Under the pieces are notes generated by a model. That model was given only the letters and a program-made list of their open reading frames with translations. It made no database searches and was not told where the DNA came from. Of a DNA stretch of 64,000 bases, positions 8,628 to 17,549 are shown piece after piece. The position numbers and the translations under genes are program-made. Source of the DNA: Crocosphaera sp. (GTDB taxonomy: Bacteria; Cyanobacteriota; Cyanobacteriia; Cyanobacteriales; Microcystaceae); assembly GCF_030064895.1 (NCBI RefSeq), contig NZ_JASJEB010000019.1, positions 1 to 64,000 of the forward strand, in the 5' to 3' direction. The number at the start of each line of letters is the position of its first letter. Position 1 is the stretch's first letter.

Positions 8628-9659
8628 TTATTCGCCACCACCACCCCCACCACCATCACCACCACCATCACCACCACCGTCACCACCGCAACCACCACCA
8701 TCACCACCGCAACCACCATCACCACCGTCTCCACTATAACCACCACCACCACTATAACCACGACGACGACTACCACCATCACCAAATATCATCGATAATA
8801 TTATGCAAATAATGACCCAACCACCATAACCTATGTTAGATGAGAAGCTAATAGTATAATTGATAAAGGGTTGTATTTTATCAATTACCCGTTTAATATT
8901 CGATTGCCAATAGGGAGAGGGTAAGTTCAAGATATTATGAGGGAAACTAACTTGAACTTCAATTTCTTGTTGTGGTAAAATTTCTTGTGAAGAAATAAAC
9001 TCCACAGTTCTATTATCAATTGAATATGATCGAGTGGGAACACCAAAACTTCTAAAATCAATAATATTTCCTACTAATTCTTGAGGTAATCTTACAGTAA
9101 CTTTAGCCTTTTTAATGGGAACCTTGCGATCCCGAAAAATAGCTTTCCAATAAACTTGATCAAGGTTGGATTCTTCGTTAATATGCAAACCACCAATGAC
9201 ACGATAACTAATAACAAAAGTATGAGATTTTGGAGTGTTAATAATAGGCTCATGGTTCCATTTTATAATTAAATTGTTGTTCTCTTTCGTACTTATACTC
9301 CTTAAGCTTTTGCCATCTTCTGTTACAAATACATCAGTAATATCATCTACTTTACCAAGAGGAATATAACGGTAACGCTGGTTAGAATAATTTTGATTAA
9401 AAGTATATTTTTGAGTTTCTTTAACCAGCATATCTCCGTTATTTTGAACATCAATATCAACATTAATAAAATCCCAATAAAAAGGTAAATGGCTTTGAGC
9501 ATTTACGGGATATAAATTATCAGTAATGAATAAATTTGAAAGCAAAATCAGCAAACAACTGATAATCCCGAAAGCAATTTTTCTACAATGTCTCAACCAA
9601 ACTGTTTTAGTTAAAACATAAATGATGTTCTTGTTCATGTTGTTTCCAGAATAGTTCAT
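8628..9659 (-). CDS. DUF2207-type membrane protein with Gly/Asp-rich tail
   Basis: The 343-residue protein has an N-terminal signal/anchor (KIAFGIISCLLILLSNLF), an extracytoplasmic beta-rich region matching the DUF2207 pattern (WDFINVDIDVQNNGDMLVKETQKYTF), a second membrane helix (WVIICIILSMIFG) and a low-complexity tail of Gly, Asp and Ser over the last 45 residues. Full-length DUF2207 proteins usually have a longer C-terminal membrane and cytoplasmic part before a similar Gly-rich end, so this is a short form. A second Met (start at 9638) follows GGAAAC and may be the real start. The function is unknown. Confidence 0.65.
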   Translation of the reverse strand: MNYSGNNMNKNIIYVLTKTVWLRHCRKIAFGIISCLLILLSNLFITDNLYPVNAQSHLPFYWDFINVDIDVQNNGDMLVKETQKYTFNQNYSNQRYRYIPLGKVDDITDVFVTEDGKSLRSISTKENNNLIIKWNHEPIINTPKSHTFVISYRVIGGLHINEESNLDQVYWKAIFRDRKVPIKKAKVTVRLPQELVGNIIDFRSFGVPTRSYSIDNRTVEFISSQEILPQQEIEVQVSFPHNILNLPSPYWQSNIKRVIDKIQPFINYTISFSSNIGYGGWVIICIILSMIFGDGGSRRRGYSGGGGYSGDGGDGGCGGDGGGCGGDGGGDGGGDGGGGGGGE

Positions 9660-9757
9660 ATAGATTTATCTGGAAAAAGCACGCATACATCCGAATTTTT
9701 TAACAAAACTTTACGAAAACCCTAGTCCCGCTAAGGGAAAGTCAAAATTCAAAAGTA

Positions 9758-9792
9758 GCGACTGGTAAGGGTTTGAACCCTTTGCGACTGGT
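9758..9792. repeat. Direct repeats flanking a palindrome
   Basis: Two copies of GCGACTGGT (9758-9766, 9784-9792) flank AAGGGTT-TG-AACCCTT (9767-9782). The segment lies between two minus-strand genes. It superficially resembles a tRNA T-arm, but no tRNA can be folded around it. Origin unknown. Confidence 0.6.
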
Positions 9793-9814
9793 GGGTTATT
9801 TCCACCACGCTGCC

Positions 9815-10951
9815 CTAATTACTCAAAACTAATCTTGATAAACCCACCCCGGGATAATAATAGTCTAAAATCTGTTGATAGTCGTAGCCTTTTCTCGCTA
9901 ATTCATAAGCTCCAGTTTGACTCATTCCCCGTCCCTTATGAGCGCGGGCCACAATTTCATCTGTCGCTGCATAAAGAGACTCCACCACACCCCCTCGATG
10001 GCTTAAAATCTGTCCTTTAGTGCTTCGTACCGCGTGATGACCCGTATTATATTCACTGTTTAACCCCTTATACACCTGCCAACGTTGGGTATTACCGAGA
10101 TCGTACCAAGAACTGGCCGGACGAATCATGTGAACTAAAGCATAAGACCGTGCGGCGATCGCTTGAGCTTTGAGAGCTTCTGTGGGTGCATTAGCGTGCA
10201 TTTCGCTGCCTACCACACTATATAAATACTGCTCAAAATTAACATGATTGACCACCAGTAAGCTGTTACCCTTGGATACCAATAAAATTTTGCCCCGATA
10301 CCAGCGATCGCCCACATAAATAAGACTCTCTTTTGTCGGTTGCACCCAAACCACCCCAGGTAAAGACTGTCCCCCAAAGGATAAAGAACCCCCATTGGGT
10401 CGTACATTCCACCCTTGGGAACCAGAAAGGGTTTTTAGTCGTTTACTATCGCGATCGCTGATCACTGCTTGTCCTGACACCCCTAAAGTGGTTCCGGGTG
10501 CATCTCGTAAAATGGCTACACGAATATCAAGAGGAGGAGGTTGATAGTTTGCAGGGGCCGGTGCTAAAGACTTAGCAGAAGCAGGAGGAGACGGAGGAGA
10601 CATTTGAGAGGGTGAGGAACTAACCTGCTGTTTAACCTCTGACTGTTGAGTAGGGTTAGGGGACTTCTTAGTTTCAACCTCCGGTTGCTTTTGAGAAGGT
10701 TGTTTGAGATAAGGTTGTTGAACTTGTGAGTTTTCTCGGGGTGAAGTATCTTTTGCCCCTACTTCTGACTGCTGTTGAGAGGGTTGTAATTGACTCAGAG
10801 GAGGTAAAGTAGTTGTCTGGGGTGTAGTTTCTTGAGAACGATCAGAGGGTTGCCAAGAAGCGACAATAAAAGGAACACTTACAGCACACAATAAAGGAAC
10901 GCCCCAAAGTTGAGGACGGTTGAACAACAAGTTTTTTAACAACTTTTTCAT
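9815..10951 (-). CDS. SpoIID/LytB domain cell-wall protein
   Basis: The 378-residue protein has a short hydrophobic N-terminal segment (PLLCAVSVPFIVASW), a long Gln/Ser/Pro-rich linker (about 35-130) and a C-terminal SpoIID/LytB domain with the hallmark YLYSVVGSEMHANAPTEALKAQAIAARSYAL. The ending GRGMSQTGAYELARKGYDYQQILDYYYPG is typical of the family. SpoIID proteins cleave or remodel denuded peptidoglycan glycan strands, and related LytB domains enhance amidases. In a non-sporulating cyanobacterium the role is probably envelope remodelling (inference). Confidence 0.85.
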   Translation of the reverse strand: MKKLLKNLLFNRPQLWGVPLLCAVSVPFIVASWQPSDRSQETTPQTTTLPPLSQLQPSQQQSEVGAKDTSPRENSQVQQPYLKQPSQKQPEVETKKSPNPTQQSEVKQQVSSSPSQMSPPSPPASAKSLAPAPANYQPPPLDIRVAILRDAPGTTLGVSGQAVISDRDSKRLKTLSGSQGWNVRPNGGSLSFGGQSLPGVVWVQPTKESLIYVGDRWYRGKILLVSKGNSLLVVNHVNFEQYLYSVVGSEMHANAPTEALKAQAIAARSYALVHMIRPASSWYDLGNTQRWQVYKGLNSEYNTGHHAVRSTKGQILSHRGGVVESLYAATDEIVARAHKGRGMSQTGAYELARKGYDYQQILDYYYPGVGLSRLVLSN

Positions 10952-11094
10952 AACGCAACAAAAAAAATAATCTTAAAAAATAAAAATAGTTAGAATACTT
11001 AACAATAACTTCCTTAATTAATATAACTGATAACTGATTAGTCATAATTGATAAAGTCACCCCGTCTCCCCACACTCCCCATCACATCTAAAAT

Positions 11095-11670
11095 ATGTCC
11101 CTCAACTCTCTCGATCGCCTCCTTGAAGCTATAACACAACTTCCCCAATGGGAGGAATATCGTCGCTATGTTGAAATTTGTGATATTTGGTCAACTATAG
11201 TGCCAGAAAAAGCAGCCTCCCACAGTAAACCCCTATATATTCAAAGAGATATGCTTTGGATAGTCACTTCTAGTTCTGGTTGGGCCCAACAGTTGTCTTT
11301 TCAAAGTTATTCTCTTCTCAAACAACTTAATCATCGTTTATATGCTTCTCCTGTGCAAAAACTTCGGTTTTCCCCTGCTCAATGGCAGAAACATCACGGC
11401 CATCCACAACCATCATCCTCAGAAAAAGGTCAAAACTTTTTTTCCTATACTGATATTGTCTCACCTCCAGAAACCAGTACCCAAGCAACCACCACCCCAG
11501 AAGAAGCTTTTCAACGATGGAATAATGCGATCGCCCACCATTTCGAGAACCTTCCTTTGTGTCCCCAGTGTCATTGTCCGACTCCTGAGATCGAACTGGA
11601 AAGATGGTCAAAATGTTATCTTTGCATAACGCAACATTGGCAAACAAAATCTCTGTCAAACTTAGAGTAA
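11095..11670 (+). CDS. DUF721 (DciA-like) protein with C-terminal zinc ribbon
   Basis: The 191-residue protein has an N-terminal DUF721 domain (about residues 5-95, including WSTIVPEKAASHSKPLYIQRDMLWI and SGWAQQLSF). DUF721 defines DciA, the ancestral loader or partner of the replicative helicase DnaB in bacteria without DnaC/DnaI. The tail adds a cysteine-rich segment CPQCHCPTPEIELERWSKCYLC that looks like a zinc ribbon. If it is the cyanobacterial DciA, it helps place DnaB on DNA (inference from family). The gene is isolated and divergent from the SpoIID-like gene. Confidence 0.7.
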   Translation: MSLNSLDRLLEAITQLPQWEEYRRYVEICDIWSTIVPEKAASHSKPLYIQRDMLWIVTSSSGWAQQLSFQSYSLLKQLNHRLYASPVQKLRFSPAQWQKHHGHPQPSSSEKGQNFFSYTDIVSPPETSTQATTTPEEAFQRWNNAIAHHFENLPLCPQCHCPTPEIELERWSKCYLCITQHWQTKSLSNLE

Positions 11671-12022
11671 TGATTGAGTTAACAATGACATTCTTTCTGT
11701 TTTCCTCAGTATATTCTTTGATTATTAATAAACTTTTCCCTCGATAGTATGGTTTTTACCCTTGATCCCCAGTCTTTTCTCTGTCAATGGACTCAAGATC
11801 AGAAATTTAATTATATTAAGTTTTTTTGATTCTAGGGAGATTATATTTACTTTTGTAAAATAAATATTAAAAAAATCTAAAGCCAGAAAAATTCAGAAGA
11901 ACAGTGAAATCAAGACAGAGGGATAGGTAAGGACATTTAATGATAGTTAACTGATATTGGATAATAAATCTTGAAAGGAAAACCTGAAAAGTTCAACTCT
12001 CACACCTTGTGGTAAAAACCCC
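11671..12022. other. Intergenic region, nothing recognised
   Basis: These 352 bp are AT-rich. A 26-codon frame opens at 11749 but has no recognisable product. I see no tRNA, strong hairpin or repeat. Confidence 0.5.
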
Positions 12023-12280
12023 ATGAAAACCTCTAATTGTTTGACTTCATCTTGTCGCTTTTGTCGCTATTATCAGACAGAAGGTCGTCGAGGGGGAATG
12101 TGCCAACAATTGGGTGTTCCGGTTCGTGCAGAATGGAAGGCTTGTAGTTTAGCTGTTGCACCATTTACCCAAACTTGGGAAAGTTTAGAAAACGTTGTTA
12201 AACTGGAAAGTTCTTTAGTTCTAGAATGCTCTGTTGAGGTAGAATCCACCAAAAAAGTTAATGAACAAATTGTTCATTGA
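12023..12280 (+). CDS. Small cysteine-rich conserved protein
   Basis: The 85-residue protein has the cysteine pattern CLTSSCRFCRYYQTEGRRGGMCQQLG...WKACSLA in its first half, consistent with a metal- or cluster-binding fold, followed by a weakly conserved acidic tail. I recognise it as a small protein type seen in many cyanobacteria but know no function for it. A strong terminator follows at 12344-12380. Confidence 0.65.
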   Translation: MKTSNCLTSSCRFCRYYQTEGRRGGMCQQLGVPVRAEWKACSLAVAPFTQTWESLENVVKLESSLVLECSVEVESTKKVNEQIVH

Positions 12281-12343
12281 TCTCAATTTTTTTCTTGTTA
12301 AAATAATTTATTAAAGAATCTTATTTTTTTAAGCTAGTGTACA

Positions 12344-12380
12344 AAAAATAGCATCTTTGTTAACAAAGGATGCTATTTTT
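12344..12380 (+). terminator. Rho-independent terminator
   Basis: AAAAATAGCATC...GATGCTATTTTT with an inner TTTGTT/AACAAA stem and one bulged base forms a long hairpin ending in five T's. It lies between the small Cys-rich gene and mtnP; being A-rich on the left and T-rich on the right, it could act in both directions. Confidence 0.85.
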
Positions 12381-12415
12381 AATAAAAGCACATTTATGAG
12401 AAAAGTTCCGTATCA

Positions 12416-13294
12416 ATGGTCACTCAACAAGCAAAAATAGGCATTCTCGGCGGTAGCGGTTTGTATAAGATGGACGCGCTTGAAGATATACAAGAAATTC
12501 ATCTAGATACTCCCTTTGGTAAGCCCTCTGATGCGTTCATTGTGGGCAACCTAGACGGGGTGTCAGTGGCTTTTTTAGCCCGTCATGGTCGTAATCATCA
12601 TTTAATGCCTTCTGAGTTGCCATTTCGGGCAAATATTTACGGGATGAAACAATTAGGGGTTGAATATATAATTTCAGCGTCTGCGGTGGGTTCTCTTAAA
12701 GAGGAACTAAAACCCCTGGATATGGTGATTCCCGATCAGTTTATAGATCGCACTCATCGCCGAGTTTCCACATTTTTCGGGCAAGGTCTTGTTGTCCATA
12801 TTGGTTTTGGTCATCCGGTTTGCCAACAACTGACCGCCATTTTAGCCGAAGTTGTGGAGAGTTTACAATTACCTGAGATTGCCTTACACAAAGGAGGCAC
12901 TTATGTTTGTATGGAGGGGCCGGCATTTTCCACCATCGCTGAGTCTAATTTATATCGCAATTGGGGTGCGTCTGTGATTGGTATGACCAACTTACAAGAG
13001 GCAAAATTAGCCAGAGAAGCAGAAATTGCCTATGCTACCTTGGCCTTAGTTACTGACTATGATTGTTGGCATCCAGACCACGATCATGTCACTGTAGAAA
13101 TGATCGTTGATAATTTACACAAAAATGCCATTAATGCTCAAAAAGTTATCATAGAAACCGTCAAACGTTTAGATAAAAATCCCCCTATTTCTGAAGCACA
13201 TTCTGCCCTAAAATATGCTCTTCTTACCCCTCCTGAACTGATCAGTACAGAAACAAAAGAAAGATTAGGTCTAATTATCAACAAATATTTATGA
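12416..13294 (+). CDS. mtnP: S-methyl-5'-thioadenosine phosphorylase
   Basis: The 292-residue protein has the phosphate-binding [11 protein letters not shown] at about residues 11-21, the purine-site motif CMEGPAFST near 165 and [16 protein letters not shown] near 190, all typical of MTA phosphorylase. It splits 5'-methylthioadenosine into adenine and 5-methylthioribose-1-phosphate in methionine salvage. Length is normal. A small Cys-rich gene follows after 3 bp and may be cotranscribed. Confidence 0.93.
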   Translation: MVTQQAKIGILGGSGLYKMDALEDIQEIHLDTPFGKPSDAFIVGNLDGVSVAFLARHGRNHHLMPSELPFRANIYGMKQLGVEYIISASAVGSLKEELKPLDMVIPDQFIDRTHRRVSTFFGQGLVVHIGFGHPVCQQLTAILAEVVESLQLPEIALHKGGTYVCMEGPAFSTIAESNLYRNWGASVIGMTNLQEAKLAREAEIAYATLALVTDYDCWHPDHDHVTVEMIVDNLHKNAINAQKVIIETVKRLDKNPPISEAHSALKYALLTPPELISTETKERLGLIINKYL

Positions 13295-13297
13295 TGA

Positions 13298-13555
13298 ATG
13301 AAAACTGCAAATTTATCTCGGTTTCGACTCTTAAAAAAACGGCACAATTTTAACCAGTCTCGCTGCCAAGTTTTGCGTTCTCAATTGGGGTTTAATCAAG
13401 TAGAATCAACCCGTCCTAAAACTTGTCTGGGTTGCTGTCATTATCACGGCAAATTTTATGGTTATAATCGCGAGCAAAGAAGCCAATTAATTTGCGGTTT
13501 TCATCCCAGTGGTTGGCTAAAAAGTGAACAGTGTCCAGACTGGCAAAAAATATAA
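13298..13555 (+). CDS. Small cysteine-rich protein downstream of mtnP
   Basis: The 85-residue basic protein contains CLGCCHYHGKFYG followed by LICGFHPSGW and CPDW at the end, a spacing that suggests a zinc-binding unit. The CxGC..YHG...C..HP.GW...CPDW pattern recurs in small cyanobacterial proteins of unknown role. The gene begins 3 bp after the mtnP stop, so translational coupling is likely. Confidence 0.6.
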   Translation: MKTANLSRFRLLKKRHNFNQSRCQVLRSQLGFNQVESTRPKTCLGCCHYHGKFYGYNREQRSQLICGFHPSGWLKSEQCPDWQKI

Positions 13556-13664
13556 GTTGTTAAGTACTTAAACCATTCCCCATTGGAAAATTAAAGTCTC
13601 AGAATGGCCTTCCGCAACTTAAGATAAACTTGTGTAATCTGTTTAATTGTTGCTAAAAGTTGCT

Positions 13665-14552
13665 ATGAGTAAACCAATTTACGAGATTGTAGACGAATTA
13701 CCAACCAATAACATGACCATCAAAGTCTTGAGAGCCCTAGATTTTGTGGTTCCTGGAGAATGGGAGAACTTGGTAGGGTTTGAGAACACCATTCGCACCG
13801 TTACAGGGGAAACCGATGAGGACATGATCCAAGAAATCGGCGATCGCGCGGTTCATCTTTTTAATGATAAATCCCAAGGATATCAAACTGCATTATGGTT
13901 ATATCAAACTGTCGATAATAGTGATAGTGCTTTAGGGGCCGCAGCTTTAGCCAATAAAATCGGGGAAAAAGTCTCCTTTTTAGGCTTTTTAAACCGTATT
14001 ACCCCCAACCCAGATAAAGCACAAGCGATCGATTTATGCTTGAAATTAGTCACCGAATTAGTAGCATTTTGTCAAATTAATGGCATTCCTGGGGACAGTA
14101 TTGGGGATTTTGTGGGTTCTTTGGGGGATTATGGCGGAGAATCGTTGATGAGAATGGCCGCTTTAGTCTGTTTAGACGGTTTAATTCCCCTGGGTCCCGA
14201 TTTTATTATGAAAATAGAATCTAGTCTTCAGAGTCTTTCCCCCAACGAATTAGAGAATAATGGCACCTTTAAGAACATTCAAGGAGCCATTCCTGGTGGT
14301 GACAGTGGTAGTCAACTCAATTTTATCGGGGAAAGTTTTGACTCGGTTAAAGGGTGGATGTCAGGATTTGTTGAAGACAAAGGTGTTACTCCAGAGGGAC
14401 TCTTTGAAAATTTAAGCAATTTTATTGAATATTCAGAAGACAAATTAGATTATCTTGCTGCCTTTTTAGATATGACCACCAATTATTATGAACATACAGG
14501 AACCCAAACTTTAGCCAGACGCTTAATAGAAAGAGCATTAGCGGAGATATAA
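13665..14552 (+). CDS. Conserved cyanobacterial protein, unknown function
   Basis: From the ATG at 13665 (MSKPIYEIVDELP) the protein has 295 residues; a TTG-initiated extension at 13647 is less likely. It is mostly helical and acidic, without signal peptide or membrane segment. I see no catalytic motif. The next gene is also a lineage-type protein of unknown role, but they are separated by about 100 bp with a small GGGG/CCCC inverted repeat near 14582. Confidence 0.6.
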   Translation: MSKPIYEIVDELPTNNMTIKVLRALDFVVPGEWENLVGFENTIRTVTGETDEDMIQEIGDRAVHLFNDKSQGYQTALWLYQTVDNSDSALGAAALANKIGEKVSFLGFLNRITPNPDKAQAIDLCLKLVTELVAFCQINGIPGDSIGDFVGSLGDYGGESLMRMAALVCLDGLIPLGPDFIMKIESSLQSLSPNELENNGTFKNIQGAIPGGDSGSQLNFIGESFDSVKGWMSGFVEDKGVTPEGLFENLSNFIEYSEDKLDYLAAFLDMTTNYYEHTGTQTLARRLIERALAEI

Positions 14553-14655
14553 CCGTAAGATTTTTTAATTAACTACAATGAAGGGGCGGCTTAACCCCTA
14601 AACTGGGAATAGTCATATTTTGATAACGCATTTAGAAACTATTAAGAGAAAAATC

Positions 14656-15396
14656 ATGGCAACTCCATCGGATCAAACGCAAAAAAAACCCCTAGAAGTT
14701 CGGGAAATTCAAGAAATAGCGATCGCTATTTCGGCCAAAAATCTTAATCCCACCATGCTCTCCCAAGAGTTTCTCAAACAAACAGGAATTGTTCCCAATG
14801 AGTGGGAATTGGGTAAACAACCGGTTTTGGGGCAAAATATGTCACAAGTTACCTTCCAAAATGGTGTTAGTATCGTTGCTCAACCTCGCACCATTACTTT
14901 TATGGAGTCTTTAGGGAACAAAAAACCCGATGAACTAAATATTCCGAGTGTTGCTGCTCAATATGTCGAAAAACTTGCTAACACAGAATATCAAGGGTTA
15001 TCCATTACCCCCAAAAGTTTAATCCCTTTTCCAAATAATAATCAAGGTGCTAGGAACTTTATTACTCAAAATCTTTTATCTCCTGGTGAGTGGCAAAATT
15101 ATGGCAATGCACCCGTACAAGCTGGTTTAAACTTATTGTATCAACTTGATCGTTGTCAATTTAGCCTAAGTATTAATGAGGCTAAAATCCAAATGCCTGA
15201 TAAATCTGCCATGCCGGCTTTGTTGTTTGCTGGTAATTTTAATTACAATTTAGCTGCGGCTAATCCTCAAGAAGTAATGGCTAAGTTAAAGCAAGGAATT
15301 AGTGATTGGCAAAATGATTTGACTGCTTTTCAAGAGGTTGTCAATCAACGCTTTTTAGCGCAACAACAACCAGCTACTTTGTTCCCTGGAACTTAA
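14656..15396 (+). CDS. Conserved hypothetical protein
   Basis: The ATG at 14656 (MATPSDQTQKK) gives 246 residues; the longer frame begins at a TTG at 14620 with sequence unlike a protein start. No signal peptide or transmembrane helix is present. Repeated phrases such as ITFMESLG, NIPSVAAQYVEKLANTEYQGL and LFAGNFNY suggest a compact soluble domain. I do not recognise the family. A GGGGTTA/TAACCCC hairpin follows the gene. Confidence 0.6.
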   Translation: MATPSDQTQKKPLEVREIQEIAIAISAKNLNPTMLSQEFLKQTGIVPNEWELGKQPVLGQNMSQVTFQNGVSIVAQPRTITFMESLGNKKPDELNIPSVAAQYVEKLANTEYQGLSITPKSLIPFPNNNQGARNFITQNLLSPGEWQNYGNAPVQAGLNLLYQLDRCQFSLSINEAKIQMPDKSAMPALLFAGNFNYNLAAANPQEVMAKLKQGISDWQNDLTAFQEVVNQRFLAQQQPATLFPGT

Positions 15397-15447
15397 TTTA
15401 AAACTCGTCTTTAACGATGGTTTTTTTGGAGTTTAGTTCTTAGGAAT

Positions 15448-15478
15448 AAGGGGTTAAGAAATTATTTTCTAACCCCTT
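15448..15478 (+). terminator. Hairpin terminator after the 246-residue hypothetical gene
   Basis: AAGGGGTTA (15448-15456) pairs with TAACCCCTT (15470-15478); inner A/T-rich pairs extend the stem. It is followed by GTTTGTG, a weak T-tract. Confidence 0.65.
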
Positions 15479-15516
15479 GTTTGTGATGATTTTAGTCTTA
15501 TAAATATTTAAGAAAA

Positions 15517-16452
15517 ATGATTCAACTTAAATTTTCATTTCAAGATAAAACAAGAGTAAATCTAATAGAATTATCTACTCTAGTTATTGCTTTAATTTCT
15601 ATTTCTTTTGCTCCGATTTTTATTCGTATTAGTGAAATAGAACTGAGTGCAAATGGAACTGTTTTTAATCGATTGTTTATCTTCTTTCTGGTCTTTGGCT
15701 TAGCTCAAACTATTAAACAACGATTTTATTCTCCTGAAGATATCTCAATAAAATTACCTTTAACTACTAAAAATTGGCTACTTTTATTATCAGTGGGTAT
15801 CATTTCAATTACGTCTTTAGGACTCTGGGCAATCTCTTTAGAATATACCAGTGTTGCTAACTCTATGTTATTGAATAATATGACTCCCATTTTTACCAGT
15901 ATTGGGGCTTGGTTATGCTTTGGAAAACGCTTTGATACTAAATTTATCTTAGGCATGATATTAGCGTTATCAGGGGCAATTTTTCTAGGTTTAGAAGATT
16001 TACAAGGGGCAAATGGTCATTTAATTGGGGATTTTTATGCCCTATTATCTGCGGTTTTTTTGGGTATTTATTTTTTAATTGTTGAACAGTTAAGGAATCA
16101 TTTTTCTGCTACCACTATTTTATTATGGCGGTGTGGAGTTGGCAGTATTTTGTTAGTTCCCTTTATCTTATTTACTGAAGCAAAGTTATTTCCAACGAGT
16201 TGGCAAACTTGGTTAGCAGTGATAGGATTAGGTATTATTTCTGAAGGTTTAGGACAAAGATTATTAGCGGATTGTTTGGATAAATTTTCCTCTAGTTTTA
16301 TCGCTATGTTTTTATTATTAGAACCTATTGTTAGTGCGATGTTAGCTTGGGTTATTTTTGCAGAAGCATTAAATTCAACAACTTGGATGGGCTTTGTTAT
16401 TATTTTAACAGGAATTTATTTAGCCCAATCGAGTAATTCTGCTGTTCATTAA
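15517..16452 (+). CDS. EamA-family (DMT) transporter
   Basis: The 311-residue protein has about ten hydrophobic helices in two similar halves, the layout of EamA drug/metabolite transporters. Family-like segments include SVANSMLLNNMTPIFTSIGAWLCFGKR in the first half and LLLEPIVSAMLAWVIFAEAL in the second. It is probably an exporter of a small metabolite in the plasma membrane; the substrate is not predictable. It is a single gene with its own upstream region. Confidence 0.85.
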   Translation: MIQLKFSFQDKTRVNLIELSTLVIALISISFAPIFIRISEIELSANGTVFNRLFIFFLVFGLAQTIKQRFYSPEDISIKLPLTTKNWLLLLSVGIISITSLGLWAISLEYTSVANSMLLNNMTPIFTSIGAWLCFGKRFDTKFILGMILALSGAIFLGLEDLQGANGHLIGDFYALLSAVFLGIYFLIVEQLRNHFSATTILLWRCGVGSILLVPFILFTEAKLFPTSWQTWLAVIGLGIISEGLGQRLLADCLDKFSSSFIAMFLLLEPIVSAMLAWVIFAEALNSTTWMGFVIILTGIYLAQSSNSAVH

Positions 16453-16534
16453 TCTTGAAGGGTTATTAATAATAATCCTCCATTAAACTACTATATGCTA
16501 TACTGTTTCACATCTTTTTTTCAAGATAAACTCA

Positions 16535-17086
16535 ATGAAATTCAATTTATTTAAACCCTTGTTAATTGCTAATGTGATAACCGGGTTAACTGTGACTATC
16601 CCAGTCATTACTTATGCACAAATTCCCAACCCCAGGATACTTATTGCTCAAGAAACCAAAGAACTTGACGAAGAAATGATACGTCAAGCAATGGAAGCTA
16701 TTAATGAAGCTGAAAATCGTGAAGATATTGACGCAATGTTAAAGTTTTTAGCTCCCTTTTCTATTTCTGAAATAACTGTTGAATATAAAGGTAATATTTT
16801 GACAACAAATTTAGAAGGGGTTAATGCTCATCGACGTATGTTAAAAGATACCTTTGCCCTGGTGAAACAACGGGAAACTATCAATGATTATATGACAGTT
16901 AGAATTACTCCCGATGGTCAAGTAGGGGTGGTAACACGAGTCATTTTTGAAAATTTAACTACCAAAGATGATCAAAGTTTTATTGTTTCGGGTACAGATA
17001 TTATTCGATTCGCCATTATTAATAATCAGCCCAAAATTATTTCTGTAAAAAGTCAAGGATGGCTCGAACCAAGACCCACCGAATAA
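16535..17086 (+). CDS. Exported NTF2-like (SnoaL-like) protein
   Basis: The 183-residue protein begins with a signal peptide (PLLIANVITGLTVTIPVITYAQ). The mature part matches the NTF2/SnoaL-like cone fold in its order: a helix with AMEAINEAENREDIDAMLKFLAP and later strands ending DIIRFAIINNQPKIISVKSQ. No catalytic residues can be assigned. It is probably periplasmic or lumenal. Confidence 0.6.
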   Translation: MKFNLFKPLLIANVITGLTVTIPVITYAQIPNPRILIAQETKELDEEMIRQAMEAINEAENREDIDAMLKFLAPFSISEITVEYKGNILTTNLEGVNAHRRMLKDTFALVKQRETINDYMTVRITPDGQVGVVTRVIFENLTTKDDQSFIVSGTDIIRFAIINNQPKIISVKSQGWLEPRPTE

Positions 17087-17129
17087 CTGAATCTAAACCT
17101 CATTAAAAATAATTAGGAAAGTAGTAAAC

Positions 17130-17441
17130 ATGAAAAAAAAGACAGCGATTAGTTTTAGTTTAACCGTCACCACATTTTTGACTACAATACAATTATTTAC
17201 AACCCCGGCCCAAGCCAATTTTGGGGACTTTTTATTAGGGGTTGGGGCGACTCTTGGTGTCGGAGCGATTATTGAGGGAAATAGAGCAGATGCGGAGCGG
17301 AGATACCGTCCTGTTCCACCTGAGCAAGAATATTTCAGAGGGATACAAGATGGAACCAATGGGGCCAATTACGATAATCCACGGAACTCATTAGATTATG
17401 ATCGGGGTTATCAAGAAGGCCTTCGCCGTCGCAGAAGGTAA
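17130..17441 (+). CDS. Small exported protein with glycine-zipper-like segment
   Basis: The 103-residue protein has a clear signal peptide (TFLTTIQLFTTPAQA), then FGDFLLGVGATLGVGAIIEGN, which resembles a glycine zipper, and a Tyr/Arg-rich tail with GIQDGTNGANYDNPRNSLDYDRGYQEG. The function is unknown. The gene ends only a few bases before the 103-bp TA-flanked element. Confidence 0.55.
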   Translation: MKKKTAISFSLTVTTFLTTIQLFTTPAQANFGDFLLGVGATLGVGAIIEGNRADAERRYRPVPPEQEYFRGIQDGTNGANYDNPRNSLDYDRGYQEGLRRRRR

Positions 17442-17442
17442 T

Positions 17443-17549
17443 TATAGCAATAGACAGGCTAGTTAGGACACATAAATTATATTTTAAGGGAACAGGGAAC
17501 AGGGAACAGGGAACAGAAAAATGTCCTAATAGCTTTGGCGACTGCTATA
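17443..17549. mobile_element. 103-bp TA-flanked MITE, copy A
   Basis: The element (17445-17547) is flanked by TA and is identical to 54518-54620. Its ends are imperfect inverted repeats: TAGCA...TTAGGACA on the left and its partner ending TGTCCTAA...TGCTA on the right. The middle holds GGGAACA heptamers. TA target duplication and short inverted ends fit a non-autonomous derivative of an IS630/Tc1-mariner-type transposon. The right end runs into the neighbouring minus-strand gene and supplies its stop codon. Confidence 0.85.

Noticed and set aside
8555-8785. Valine-rich minus-strand frame
   Set aside because: It is the out-of-frame reading of the Gly-coding tail of the DUF2207 gene.
9740-9830. 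Possible tRNA gene (GGGTTCAAACCC on the minus strand)
   Set aside because: No matching acceptor stem, D-arm or anticodon arm can be folded around it.
11749-11829. 26-codon open frame in the gap after the DUF721 gene
   Set aside because: Too short, with no ribosome-binding site and no recognisable product.
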